Assembly: GCA_002753225.1 (NCBI GenBank)
Contig: PDZS01000002.1
Span: 62,001 to 126,000 of the forward strand
Reading direction: 5' to 3'
DNA: 64,000 nt
Origin: Deltaproteobacteria bacterium YD0425bin51
Lineage (GTDB): Bacteria; Desulfobacterota; Desulfobacteria; Desulfobacterales; YD0425bin51
Position numbers and translations under genes: made by a program. Shown in pieces: positions 29,651 through 38,241 of this stretch; the stretch's first letter is position 1, and every line of letters begins with the position of its first letter. The notes beneath the pieces are model-generated. The model worked only from the letters and a program-made list of their open reading frames with translations, was not told where the DNA came from and did no database searches.

Positions 29651-30101
29651 CATTACCTTCTTTAATTAAATCTGGATAAACTTCTCTTAAACGATTTAAG
29701 CCCCAGATTACTCCTTTTTGTAATTCTTCATTTTCTATAAAATTTCTTTCTGGGAGAATATAGGAAATTAGAATAGAATGGTATTCTAATGCTAAGTTTT
29801 TATTTTTTGCCATTATTTCCCCCATAGCTTCAGGAGAACCCCATCCTACTCCACCTGACTCCTCATTTAAGTTCCACATTAGCCTTCGCATTATATTTCG
29901 AGCAGATTCCATATCTTTGATTGCCATTTGGTTGACTACAATCCCTATGGATGTGACAGCCTTCCATTTTATGGATTCATCTGTTTCATATAATAAAGCT
30001 AAAAGAGGATTTATAATTTTTTTAGGATCAAAGCTTAAAATTTCAGATACAAAATTATCTTTTTTAAGAATAGATAAGACTTTATTTTTAAATTTACTCA
30101 T
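29619..30101 (-). CDS. DVU0298-like HEAT-repeat protein
   Basis: A 160-residue all-helical protein. SIKWKAVTSIGIVVNQMA is a HEAT-like repeat. ARNIMRRLMWNLNEESGGVGWGSPEAMGEIM is characteristic of a conserved family seen in sulfate reducers (DVU0298-like). Function is unknown. The gene overlaps the convergent kinase by 32 bases at their 3' ends. Confidence 0.75.
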   Translation of the reverse strand: MSKFKNKVLSILKKDNFVSEILSFDPKKIINPLLALLYETDESIKWKAVTSIGIVVNQMAIKDMESARNIMRRLMWNLNEESGGVGWGSPEAMGEIMAKNKNLALEYHSILISYILPERNFIENEELQKGVIWGLNRLREVYPDLIKEGNVTHLLKAKRP

Positions 30102-30233
30102 TGAATTTATATATCAAAATTTTTATTTGGGGTATTTTAGTCTTTTCTACAGTATTTTCAGATAGATACGTTTAAAATGTCAAAACTTATAGACCTATGC
30201 GGTTTCCTTCATACATTGTCGACAGTTTCTTTG

Positions 30234-30482
30234 TCAGCAGTGGACTAACGCTCGCTGGGACAACTTTTTAGTAATTATTTTTTTTTCTATCTCAAGTCTG
30301 TAAGATAAAATTGTTTTTAAATCTATCTTTTCAGTGGCATGTAAAATTTCTATTCCCACTAACTTATTTTCAGAAGTCACATCTAAATTAATTCCTTCCG
30401 ATATTTCTATAACGCCTTCGGGATGGGCATCACCTAATTTTAGATATAAAGCATCTACTTCATCATCGTAGTAAACGTTCAT
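30234..30482 (-). CDS. DUF2283 protein
   Basis: An 82-residue protein starting MNVYYDDEVDALYLKLGD and containing GINLDVTSENKLVGIEILHA, the DUF2283 pattern. It overlaps the DUF4258 gene by 4 bases; such DUF4258/DUF2283 pairs behave like toxin-antitoxin-type modules, with DUF4258 resembling RelE-fold toxins. The last dozen residues (KKLSQRALVHC) look unrelated to the family and lie in locally GC-richer sequence, so the original 3' end may have been replaced. Confidence 0.78.
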   Translation of the reverse strand: MNVYYDDEVDALYLKLGDAHPEGVIEISEGINLDVTSENKLVGIEILHATEKIDLKTILSYRLEIEKKIITKKLSQRALVHC

Positions 30483-30706
30483 GTTTTTATTCCTTTCTTT
30501 AGAGGATAACAGGATATAACAGTTATTACATCATCTTCAACAGAAATTACAATTTTTAAAGGATAGTTGAATCCATCGACATTTTCTATAATCTCCTGAT
30601 TACCTTGATTCCATTCTGTTCCATCCAAAATCTTTAAAATTGTAGCCTCTGGAATTTTATATAATTTGGCTCTTCTTTGTGCATGACGAGAAAATTTTAT
30701 TTTCAT
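30479..30706 (-). CDS. DUF4258 protein, possible toxin-like partner
   Basis: About 75 residues starting MKIKFSRHAQRRAKLYKI, with ATILKILDGTEWNQG and a C-terminal VISVEDDVITVISCYPLK strand pattern, matching DUF4258. The family is structurally compared with RelE/ParE toxins, but activity is unproven. I chose the ATG at 30706, which matches the family start; an in-frame ATG at 30724 adds six residues. The stop overlaps the DUF2283 start. Confidence 0.75.
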   Translation of the reverse strand: MKIKFSRHAQRRAKLYKIPEATILKILDGTEWNQGNQEIIENVDGFNYPLKIVISVEDDVITVISCYPLKKGIKT

Positions 30707-30807
30707 AACGTTCTGTAACACCATGTATTTTTCTAAAAGAATAAAGTGTAATAATCTGTATCCATATCTATACTCGTCTTTAACTGTATTTTATTAAGAC
30801 TTTATCT

Positions 30808-31599
30808 CTAAATTTTTCCATCTGGATTTTTTATTTTTATTATAGGAGTTTCAATCTTAAATAAAATTAGTTTAAGCCATTCCATTCCAAATTTTAAAAG
30901 TTCAACTTCATCAGTCTTTATTCTTTCAATAACATTTTCTGGAATTTCATAGCGTTTAAAAAATGAACTTTCAAATATAAATTTTTTGAATTTATCTATA
31001 TTGTAACTGGCTAAAAAGAACATCTGTTTAGTTTGCTCAGTAAGCTTAATATTTGGAGGGAAAGATCTTTTTCTTACAATTAAATCAGCCCAGTTATAGT
31101 TTATTTCATCATGAATATCTACTCCCTGATCTTTTCTCCAATTATTTACTGTCCAGATTTTTTCTTCTTTAAACCCAAGGCAGTGCGATTCAGTTATAAG
31201 GAAATAGAAATTGGCTTCATCTATATCTTCTCTATGGGGTAAAGTGGCAAATCCTACAGGATAGTACCTGCAAGCTGTTGGTCTATCATTATAAACAAGA
31301 CATCCGGTTTCTTTTATAAATGGACAGCTATGCTCCTCATCATCCAATAATTTCAAGGTAATAATAGGAAGGTCTGTTTTTTCCAAAAGATTTGGGTTTG
31401 TATATATTGCTAAAAATTCTTCTGAAGAAAGATTTAATCTGTTTTTTAGCCTTATTATGTCATATGGGGTAAGAGTTATATTTATATCTCTGCAGCAGTG
31501 AGTAAAGCATTTATTACCTTTATGACATTCAAATTTAAATTCATGATCTTTACTTAAACTTTCAGGCTTTATTTTTGACATATTATTTGGTATTTCCAT
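30808..31599 (-). CDS. YkgJ-family cysteine-cluster protein (paralogue)
   Basis: 263 residues, clearly paralogous to the protein at 14889-15674. It shares the cysteine pattern (CHKGNKCFTHCCRD, CPFIKETGCLVYNDRPTACRYYP, then CLG) and the C-terminal FLASYNIDKFKKFIFESSFFKRYEI. It probably binds a metal or Fe-S cluster; function unknown. AAGGAT precedes the ATG. It is divergent from the radical SAM gene, with 74 bases between the starts. Confidence 0.85.
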   Translation of the reverse strand: MEIPNNMSKIKPESLSKDHEFKFECHKGNKCFTHCCRDINITLTPYDIIRLKNRLNLSSEEFLAIYTNPNLLEKTDLPIITLKLLDDEEHSCPFIKETGCLVYNDRPTACRYYPVGFATLPHREDIDEANFYFLITESHCLGFKEEKIWTVNNWRKDQGVDIHDEINYNWADLIVRKRSFPPNIKLTEQTKQMFFLASYNIDKFKKFIFESSFFKRYEIPENVIERIKTDEVELLKFGMEWLKLILFKIETPIIKIKNPDGKI

Positions 31600-31673
31600 A
31601 ATCTTTAAATCCTTTTTTTAAAAAAATAATTAAAATAATTAAAATTAACTAGACAATTTATCCAATATCTAAT

Positions 31674-32684
31674 ATGAAAACAAGAAGAACTGTTTCTTTT
31701 TCAAAGAATGCGACAAATATTTTTTTTCACATTACAACTAAATGTAACTTAAAATGTCTACACTGCTACATAAATCATGAGCAGCATGGCGATATTACAC
31801 TCCCAATTGAAAAAATAATTAAATGGCTTTCTATTTTTAAAAATAGAGCTGAAAATGCAAATGTAGTTTTTTTAGGGGGTGAGCCTACCTTGCATCCAGA
31901 ACTATCCATTGCAATAAAAGAAGCCAAAAAAATGGGATATGTCTCTATTACAGTTGATACAAATGGTTATCTTTTTCATGATATTTTATCTAAAGTTAAT
32001 CCCAAAGATGTTGATTATTTTAGTTTCAGCATGGATGGGGCTACTTTAAATACAAATGATTATATAAGAGGGAAAGGTAGCTATAATAAATGTCTGGCCG
32101 GAATAGATGAAGCCAAATCAAAAGGTTTTGGGGTAAGCTTAATCTATACAGTAAGCCAGTTAAATATTCATGAATTACATATGATGATTCCTATTGTCAA
32201 AAAACTTAATATTGATAGATTCTTTATTCAAGTTATAGGGATAAGAGGAAATCCTGCTAAAGATAAAAACAAAAAAATACAGGTTTCAAAATATGATTGG
32301 GTTAAAAATATTCCATCTGTAGCTGAAAAAATAGCTGAAAACGGGATAATTGTAACTTATCCAAAAGTATTTTTAGACCATGATGAAAAGTTTGAATGTG
32401 CAGGGCTTGTTTCTGAAAATTATTTTATTTTTCCAAATGGAAGAGTTTACAAATGTCCTTTATGCGAAGATTTACCATTGCATAGTTTACAGTTTTTAAA
32501 TGACAATCTAATTGAAACAGATAAAATTAACGAACAAGATTTATTCGCTTTAAATATACCTGAGGGATGCGTTATGAATAAAATAATTCAACCCAGTAAT
32601 TTAGGTTATGATATAAATGGAATACCTATATATAAAATAGCTTGTTGTATGCTAAAGGAAGAGATATGGACGAGAAAAATATAG
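31674..32684 (+). CDS. Radical SAM protein with SPASM-like cysteine-rich C-terminus
   Basis: 336 residues. The radical SAM cluster is Cys24, Cys28 and Cys31 (CNLKCLHCY), with VVFLGGEPTLHPE for SAM binding. The C-terminal part has several cysteines (FECAGL, VYKCPLCED, EGCVMN, KIACCML), as in SPASM-type enzymes that carry extra Fe-S clusters and often modify peptides or proteins. The substrate is unknown. The gene overlaps the next one, which encodes 28-residue repeats; the overlap makes that protein a candidate partner or substrate. Confidence 0.86.
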   Translation: MKTRRTVSFSKNATNIFFHITTKCNLKCLHCYINHEQHGDITLPIEKIIKWLSIFKNRAENANVVFLGGEPTLHPELSIAIKEAKKMGYVSITVDTNGYLFHDILSKVNPKDVDYFSFSMDGATLNTNDYIRGKGSYNKCLAGIDEAKSKGFGVSLIYTVSQLNIHELHMMIPIVKKLNIDRFFIQVIGIRGNPAKDKNKKIQVSKYDWVKNIPSVAEKIAENGIIVTYPKVFLDHDEKFECAGLVSENYFIFPNGRVYKCPLCEDLPLHSLQFLNDNLIETDKINEQDLFALNIPEGCVMNKIIQPSNLGYDINGIPIYKIACCMLKEEIWTRKI

Positions 32685-33193
32685 CTGAAAATATTCATAA
32701 AGCTGGAATATTTAATAAGGACTTTGATTACGAAAAAGGCTTTGAGGACTTAGTTGCGACTGATGAACCAGAATATATATATAGAGCTGGAAGATTCTGG
32801 AAATTTTTTGATTATGAAAAAGGTTTGGATGCTTTAATTCAAATAAATCTGGCACGTTATATTTATTATGCTGGAAAGGAATGGAAAGTATTTAATTTTA
32901 ATAAAGGTTTTGATGCTCTCATGAAGACAAAGTCTTCGGAATTCATTTTTTATGCAGGAGCATATTGGCGTGAATTTGATTTTGAAACAGGATTTAAATG
33001 TTTAATAGAAACAGGAAATCCTGAATATGTTTTTAGGGCAGGAACCCTTTGGAGGGTTTTTTATTATGATAAGGCATGGCAAATTCTTGAGAAAAACATT
33101 AATTCAGGAGCTAAGTGGAGAGGAAAAGCCTTTGAAAACCCATTATGGAAAAGGGAACTAAAAAGAATTTGGGATAATGGGTTTAACCCATAA
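32666..33193 (+). CDS. Protein of tandem 28-residue repeats
   Basis: About 175 residues. From residue 13 it consists of four 28-residue repeats (13-40, 41-68, 69-96, 97-124) and a partial fifth. The repeat has the shape AGxxWxxFDFEKGFDALIET followed by xxPEYIFR. The pattern of paired short helices suggests a solenoid. I recognise no family. I chose the ATG at 32666, which has AAAGGAAGAG just upstream; an in-frame ATG at 32642 is less well placed. It overlaps the radical SAM gene by 19 bases. There is no leader peptide-like N-terminus or signal sequence. Confidence 0.75.
   Translation: MDEKNIAENIHKAGIFNKDFDYEKGFEDLVATDEPEYIYRAGRFWKFFDYEKGLDALIQINLARYIYYAGKEWKVFNFNKGFDALMKTKSSEFIFYAGAYWREFDFETGFKCLIETGNPEYVFRAGTLWRVFYYDKAWQILEKNINSGAKWRGKAFENPLWKRELKRIWDNGFNP
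32702..33037 (+). repeat. Four 84-bp coding repeats (28 residues each)
   Basis: The protein repeat keeps a constant 28-residue period over four units. Conserved positions include AG at the start, an aromatic or Trp at 5, Phe at 8, Phe/Tyr at 10, Gly/Ala at 13 and a final aromatic pair. The DNA copies have diverged, so this is an old repeat under protein-level constraint rather than a recent duplication. Confidence 0.8.
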
Positions 33194-33437
33194 GATATTT
33201 AGTAATAAATAAAGCAACTAATGTTACAATCGTAGCTGTTACATATCTAAATATTTTTCTTCTTTTTATTATTAATTTTTCTTTTTCTTTAGTATATTTA
33301 ACTTTAATGATACCGCGCCACCCGCAGTCTAAACACCTGAAAGTTCTTCTATTAAAATTTTTTAGAAATTTTTCTTTAAAAGTTCTGGTATGACTTCTTT
33401 TTATTCTTTTTGATTCACATTTAGGACATATAGGCAT
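33183..33437 (-). CDS. Small zinc-ribbon membrane protein
   Basis: 84 residues. An N-terminal zinc ribbon (CPKC near residue 4 and CLDCGWRG near residue 35) is followed by a basic linker (KEKEKLIIKRRK) and one C-terminal membrane helix (YVTATIVTLVALFITKYL). The ribbon would face the cytoplasm. Function is unknown. It overlaps the convergent repeat-protein gene by 11 bases and lies 4 bases downstream of the acyl-CoA dehydrogenase gene. Confidence 0.7.
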   Translation of the reverse strand: MPICPKCESKRIKRSHTRTFKEKFLKNFNRRTFRCLDCGWRGIIKVKYTKEKEKLIIKRRKIFRYVTATIVTLVALFITKYLMG

Positions 33438-33441
33438 ATAT

Positions 33442-34602
33442 TCACATAAACCTTGAAATTATTTCTTTCATTATTTCAGATGTACCGCCTCCTATTGATA
33501 ATATGCGGTTATCTCTGTAAAGTCTTTCTACTAAATACCCCCTCATAAATCCATATCCGCCAAAAATCTGAACAGCATCATATGTCACTTTATCACTAAT
33601 ATTGCAAGCAAAATTTTTTGCCATTGAAATCTCTTTTATCTGATCAATTCCAGCATCAATTTTTGCAGCAACCCTATAAGTAAATTCACGGCTTGCTTCA
33701 ACAAGAGTTGCCATGTCAACTAGTTTATGACGGGTTACCTGAAATCCTGTAAGTTTTTTGCCAAATGCTTCCCTTTGTTTTGCATATTTTAATGCTTCTT
33801 CTAAAGCAAGGGCAGCTGTCATATTAGCCATTACACATAATTGCAATCTTTCAGACTGAAAGTTTGCCATAATTCCATAAAAACCTTGATTCTCTTCACC
33901 TATCAGATTTCCTACAGGTACTTTGCAGTTATCGAAAAATATTTGGGCTGTATCTGATGCCCACCAGCCTGTTTTTTTAAGCTTATCAGAAACAGAATAT
34001 CCCGGAGTTTTTGATTCAATTACTAAAAGGCTAATTCCGTGAGCGCCAGGCCCTCCAGTTCTAACTGCGCATGTAATCTGATCAGCTCTGCAACCACTTG
34101 TAATAAAAGTTTTACTCCCATTTACTATATAATGATCTTTTTCACGAACAGCAGTAGTTTGAATGTTTGCTACATCTGAACCTCCTGATGGTTCAGTAAT
34201 TGCTAATGCTGCTATTTTTTCTCCAGATAAAACAGGCTTTATAAATTTTTCTTTTTGTTCTTTTGTACCAACTTTTAAAATAGGAGGTAGAGCAATATTT
34301 AAAGAACCAAGGCTAGCTGCAAATCCACCGGAACCAGATCGCATAAGCTCTTCAATTACTGCTATCTGGAAAAAAATATCTCCTGGTGTTCCACCTAAAT
34401 CTTCAGGAAAGCCAATTCCAAGGATTCCAACATCACTTGCTTTTTTATAGATTTCTTTTGGGAATTCTCCTGCTTCTTCCCATTCTTCTATATTTGGCAA
34501 TACTTCTTTGCTGATAAATTCTTTTACTGCTTTTCTAACCATATTATGAGATTTTTGGAAATATTCCTGGAAATTTGCTTTTTCTCTAAATTCGTAATCC
34601 AT
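33442..34602 (-). CDS. Acyl-CoA dehydrogenase
   Basis: 386 residues with the full family signature: AITEPSGGSDVANIQTTA for FAD, KTFITSGCRA, KQREAFGKKLTGFQ and QIFGGYGFMRGYLVERLYRD. The C-terminal position that carries the catalytic Glu in medium-chain enzymes (YEGT) reads GGGT here. A Glu at residue 251 in SERLQL occupies the alternative position used by isovaleryl- and long-chain-type enzymes. It is therefore probably active on branched or bulky acyl-CoA. It is the most downstream catabolic gene of the operon 33442-40585. Confidence 0.9.
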   Translation of the reverse strand: MDYEFREKANFQEYFQKSHNMVRKAVKEFISKEVLPNIEEWEEAGEFPKEIYKKASDVGILGIGFPEDLGGTPGDIFFQIAVIEELMRSGSGGFAASLGSLNIALPPILKVGTKEQKEKFIKPVLSGEKIAALAITEPSGGSDVANIQTTAVREKDHYIVNGSKTFITSGCRADQITCAVRTGGPGAHGISLLVIESKTPGYSVSDKLKKTGWWASDTAQIFFDNCKVPVGNLIGEENQGFYGIMANFQSERLQLCVMANMTAALALEEALKYAKQREAFGKKLTGFQVTRHKLVDMATLVEASREFTYRVAAKIDAGIDQIKEISMAKNFACNISDKVTYDAVQIFGGYGFMRGYLVERLYRDNRILSIGGGTSEIMKEIISRFM

Positions 34603-34624
34603 GCTCTACCTCTATTTATTAATT

Positions 34625-35530
34625 TTACACGTCTTCTTCTTTTATCAAATCTCTATTTGGAGGCATAACTAAAGCTGTTCCGTCTCCAATTATTTCACCT
34701 CGTTGATTTGTTAAAGTTAAGGACATTTTAATCCATTTTTTCTTTTCTATTTTTTCAATTACTTCACCAGTAGCTGTTATTGTGTCGCCAAAGTAAGTTG
34801 GTGCTTTAAATCTTGTTGTAATTTCTAAGGCAACTGTTCCAAGACCTGGGAGTTTCATTCCTAAAACAGGAGCAATAAGGCTTTGAGGAAGAGCGCCGTG
34901 AGCTATTCTTGTTTTAAAAGGAGTTTTCTTTGCAAATTCTTCATCAAGATGCATTGGATTAAAATCTCCAGAAATCCCTGCAAATAGATAAACATCTGTT
35001 TCAGATATTGTTTTTGTAAATGAAGCAGACATTCCTATTTCTAATTCTTCATATGTGTAGCCAATCTGAACTTTAGGTTTTTGATCAGGTCTAAAGTGAT
35101 CAATATCCATAATGGTTGATGTAGTTTTTTTAGCAAATACAGCTTTGACTCTTAACCCTGTAGTCATCTTAGAAATAGGTACACCTTTTACTATATGAGG
35201 AAATGGAGTGTCAGCACCATCAAGTTTAATTAAAGCTAAAATATATGGAGGCTTTATTGGCTGATGTGGTTCTTCATATCTCACAACAGTAAAGCCTGTA
35301 ACAGTACCTGTAGGTTTCAGCTCTACCCAATTTTCAGATATATTTGAAAAACATTTTTCACAAGTTGATCTTGGAGGAATAAATACTTTTTCGCATTTAT
35401 TGCAGCGAACTCCCATAATTTTTTTTTGATCGCGAAGTGTGACTAAAAACTTGCTCCCTGTACGACCAGCAAAATATTGGTATGGAAGCGCAAGCTTTCC
35501 TTCTACAATGAAACTATCTTCTGAATGCAT
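34625..35530 (-). CDS. DUF35 OB-fold/zinc ribbon fused to MaoC-type hydratase
   Basis: 301 residues. The N-terminal half is a DUF35 unit: zinc-ribbon cysteines 43, 46, 57 and 60, then an OB fold (LKPTGTVTGFTVVRYEEPHQ). The C-terminal half is a MaoC-like hot-dog hydratase with the motif GISGDFNPMHLDEEFA and RIAHGALPQSL. Combined DUF35 and MaoC modules occur in ChsH2 of steroid side-chain degradation, though there with MaoC first. DUF35 units bind thiolase-fold partners. It probably hydrates an enoyl-CoA and hands the product to a thiolase-fold partner. It lies between the ligase and the dehydrogenase genes. Confidence 0.87.
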   Translation of the reverse strand: MHSEDSFIVEGKLALPYQYFAGRTGSKFLVTLRDQKKIMGVRCNKCEKVFIPPRSTCEKCFSNISENWVELKPTGTVTGFTVVRYEEPHQPIKPPYILALIKLDGADTPFPHIVKGVPISKMTTGLRVKAVFAKKTTSTIMDIDHFRPDQKPKVQIGYTYEELEIGMSASFTKTISETDVYLFAGISGDFNPMHLDEEFAKKTPFKTRIAHGALPQSLIAPVLGMKLPGLGTVALEITTRFKAPTYFGDTITATGEVIEKIEKKKWIKMSLTLTNQRGEIIGDGTALVMPPNRDLIKEEDV

Positions 35531-35544
35531 ATACTTTTCTCTCC

Positions 35545-38235
35545 TTATTCGATTATGTCAAAATACAAAATATCAGTGATAGCTCCTACTCTTTTTTCAT
35601 TCCAGACAGGTTTAACTTTGGCACCTTTTTTTACTTTAGTTATATGAGCAGGATTTAGTTCATGCCACAAGGTCTCATGCCCTTTGCATCCATCTAATAA
35701 GAAATGTGCTGAACAGTACGGAGTCTCTCTTGTTTCTCCGCTTAGAGGGTCAGGGCTTGCATAATATGCAACATCATAGGCTGTAACTGTACCTAAAGGT
35801 CCTACTTCAATCCAATCAGTTGCTCTAACTCTGCATTCAGCACAGATTTCACGCGGTGGAAGCTGGAGTCTATCGCATTTTGGGCATTTGTTAGCCAAAA
35901 TTCTTTTTTCCTTAAAAGCTTTCAAAAATTTGCCCATAACAGGACCTGTTGCAAATTTTTGGGGAACTGAAATTATCTGATTTAAACGAATCAGTTCTTC
36001 CTGTTTTTCTTGGCTATCTGTTCCAGACGAAGGAGGAGTATATTTTTTAAAAAATTTAGTAGCTTTGACTAAAAGACCCATCTCACCTTCAACTTTAAGC
36101 TTTCCTGAAGAAAAAGCAGTCATGCCGTCAAGTTTACCTAGTGTTATGTCAATCCAGTCTTTAGCTTGGACTGTAGTTGTGACATTAGGACTATGTAAGC
36201 CTTTTAAAACTTTAACAGTACCATCTTTTACAGAAACAGTCCAATCACCGCCGCCAGTCCCTTTAATAACATAGCCGTAATTAGCAGTAATCCCTTTAAC
36301 GCCATCTGGGTTTACTCTTGATTCCATTGTTCCGAATATGTCTTCTACCGTAACAACAGGAGGAGCAGCAGGAGGAGTATATTTTTTAAAGAACTTTGTA
36401 GCTTTGACTAAAAGACCCATCTCACCTTCAACTTTAAGCTTTCCTGAAGAAAAAGCAGTCATCCCGTCAAGTTTACCTAGTGTTATGTCGATCCAGTCTT
36501 TAGCTTGGACCGTAGTTGTAACATTAGGACTATGTAAACCTTTTAAAACTTTAACAGTACCATCTTTGACAGAAACAGTCCAATCACCACCGCCAGTCCC
36601 TTTAATGACATAGCCATAATTAGCAGTAACACCTTTAACGCCATCTGGGTTTACTCTTGATTCCATTGTACCAAATATATCTTCTACTGTAACAACAGGT
36701 CCCTTTGGTTTTTTGGGTCTTGGTGTCTGGCCCCACTTTCGCAGCTCTTTTTTCAAGACTTTACCCATTGGGCTTCTTGGGAAATCTTCTTCTAAAATTT
36801 CAATATATTTTGGTACTTTAAATTTTGCTAAATTATTTTTGCAAAATTCAATTACTTCTTCTTCTGTAAGGGTGTCATCTGAGGCTATTACAAATGCTTT
36901 TACCTCTTCCCCCATTGTTTCATCAAAAACTCCAACTGTAGCTGCTTCAGCTATTTTAGGATGAGTTGCAAGCAGGTTATCTATCTCTTTAGGATATATA
37001 TTTTCTCCGCCTCGGATGATCATATCTTTGATTCTGTCTACAATAAAGATATAGCCATCGTCATCTTTATATCCAACATCTCCTGTATGGAGGTATCCAT
37101 CAATAATTGTTTCTGCTGTTTCTTTGGGACGATTGAAATATCCCTTCATTACAGCATCCCCTTTAATAACAATTTCACCTGGTTTATAAGCTGGAAGTTC
37201 TTTGTTATCTTCATCAAAGATTTTAACTTCCTGACCAGGAAGGGCAAGTCCAATTGAACCAAGCTTTCTAACTCCATCTCGTGGATTTATTGTGCTAACA
37301 CATGTTGCCTCTGTCAGACCGTAGCCCTCTACTATTGGGATTTTAAATGTTTCTTGGAATCTAGTAAATGTTTCTTTTGTAAGAGGCGCTGCTCCGCATA
37401 CGCCAAACATAAGTGAGCTTAAATCATATTTTTGACGTGTTGGATCTGAAAGAAGGATTTGATATACAGCAGGAACTGCTGACCAGAAATTGACTTTGTA
37501 TTTATCAACAACTTCCCAGAATTCGCTTGCGCTAAAGGATTTTCTTAAAACTATCTGATGTCCTTTACGTATGCTGGAAGTACATGTAAGCATGGCATTT
37601 ACATGGAACAGAGGAAGGAAGCACAGAACTGTCATTTTTTCCTGTAAATTTAAAGATTTGTCAACTCCATCAACATCTGCCAAAACATTTTTATGTGTCA
37701 GTAAAACCCCTTTTGGGTTTCCAGTTGTGCCTGATGTATAAAAAATGTAAGCTATATCTTCTATGTCAGAGTCGCATATAACAGGAGTTTTATCCCCTTC
37801 TATCATTAAGCTTTCAAAGGAGATATATTCACTTTTATTTTCTCCTCTTAGCTCTATTATGGTTTTAAGATCAGGGCATTCGTTTCTTATTTCTTTTAAA
37901 ATAGGAAGATATTGACTTTCAATAATAAGTCCGCAAGCTTTGGAATCGTTTAGCAGATATTTTATTTCAGGAGATTTCCACCAGCCGTTTATGGGACCTG
38001 CTATTGCTCCTATCTTTTGGATTGCAAAATAGGAAATTAATGTCTCAGGGCTGTTTTGAACTAAAACATGAATAAAATCACCTTTTTTAAACCCTAATTT
38101 TTTTAAAGCGTTTGCAAGTATATTTACGCGGCTACCTAATTCTTCATACAATATGGTTTCATCATAGAATTGAAGAAATGGAGCGTCTTTAAATTTTTTA
38201 ACTGCATCATCAAGAAATATACCAAGATTCATCAT
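35545..38235 (-). CDS. Acyl-CoA synthetase fused to two SCP2 domains and DUF35
   Basis: 896 residues. Residues 1-510 are an AMP-forming acyl-CoA ligase (YIFYTSGTTGNPKGVLLTH; GYLHTGDVGYKDDDGYIFIVDR; PRSPMGKVLKKELR). Two nearly identical 113-residue SCP2-like (sterol carrier) units follow at about 520-745, each ending KFFKKYTPP. The last 140 residues are a DUF35 zinc ribbon and OB fold (CPKCDRLQLPPREICAEC). Ligase, lipid-carrier and thiolase-partner functions are thus in one chain. AGGAGG lies upstream; its spacing fits the second of two adjacent ATGs (38232) slightly better. The thiolase-fold genes lie just upstream. Confidence 0.9.
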   Translation of the reverse strand: MMNLGIFLDDAVKKFKDAPFLQFYDETILYEELGSRVNILANALKKLGFKKGDFIHVLVQNSPETLISYFAIQKIGAIAGPINGWWKSPEIKYLLNDSKACGLIIESQYLPILKEIRNECPDLKTIIELRGENKSEYISFESLMIEGDKTPVICDSDIEDIAYIFYTSGTTGNPKGVLLTHKNVLADVDGVDKSLNLQEKMTVLCFLPLFHVNAMLTCTSSIRKGHQIVLRKSFSASEFWEVVDKYKVNFWSAVPAVYQILLSDPTRQKYDLSSLMFGVCGAAPLTKETFTRFQETFKIPIVEGYGLTEATCVSTINPRDGVRKLGSIGLALPGQEVKIFDEDNKELPAYKPGEIVIKGDAVMKGYFNRPKETAETIIDGYLHTGDVGYKDDDGYIFIVDRIKDMIIRGGENIYPKEIDNLLATHPKIAEAATVGVFDETMGEEVKAFVIASDDTLTEEEVIEFCKNNLAKFKVPKYIEILEEDFPRSPMGKVLKKELRKWGQTPRPKKPKGPVVTVEDIFGTMESRVNPDGVKGVTANYGYVIKGTGGGDWTVSVKDGTVKVLKGLHSPNVTTTVQAKDWIDITLGKLDGMTAFSSGKLKVEGEMGLLVKATKFFKKYTPPAAPPVVTVEDIFGTMESRVNPDGVKGITANYGYVIKGTGGGDWTVSVKDGTVKVLKGLHSPNVTTTVQAKDWIDITLGKLDGMTAFSSGKLKVEGEMGLLVKATKFFKKYTPPSSGTDSQEKQEELIRLNQIISVPQKFATGPVMGKFLKAFKEKRILANKCPKCDRLQLPPREICAECRVRATDWIEVGPLGTVTAYDVAYYASPDPLSGETRETPYCSAHFLLDGCKGHETLWHELNPAHITKVKKGAKVKPVWNEKRVGAITDILYFDIIE
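36032..36699 (-). repeat. Near-identical tandem duplication of an SCP2-domain segment
   Basis: Two 329-bp copies (36032-36360 and 36371-36699) repeat with a period of 339 bp, exactly 113 codons. By eye I count about 18 base differences, nearly all silent; the proteins differ mainly by one Val/Ile change over the shared stretch. This points to a fairly recent in-frame duplication, or gene conversion, with purifying selection on both copies. Confidence 0.93.
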
Positions 38236-38241
38236 TGCCTC

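Noticed and set aside
36065..36613. Two similar plus-strand ORFs of 69 and 91 residues
   Set aside because: They are antisense shadows of the two SCP2 repeats and look like a family only because the repeats are nearly identical.
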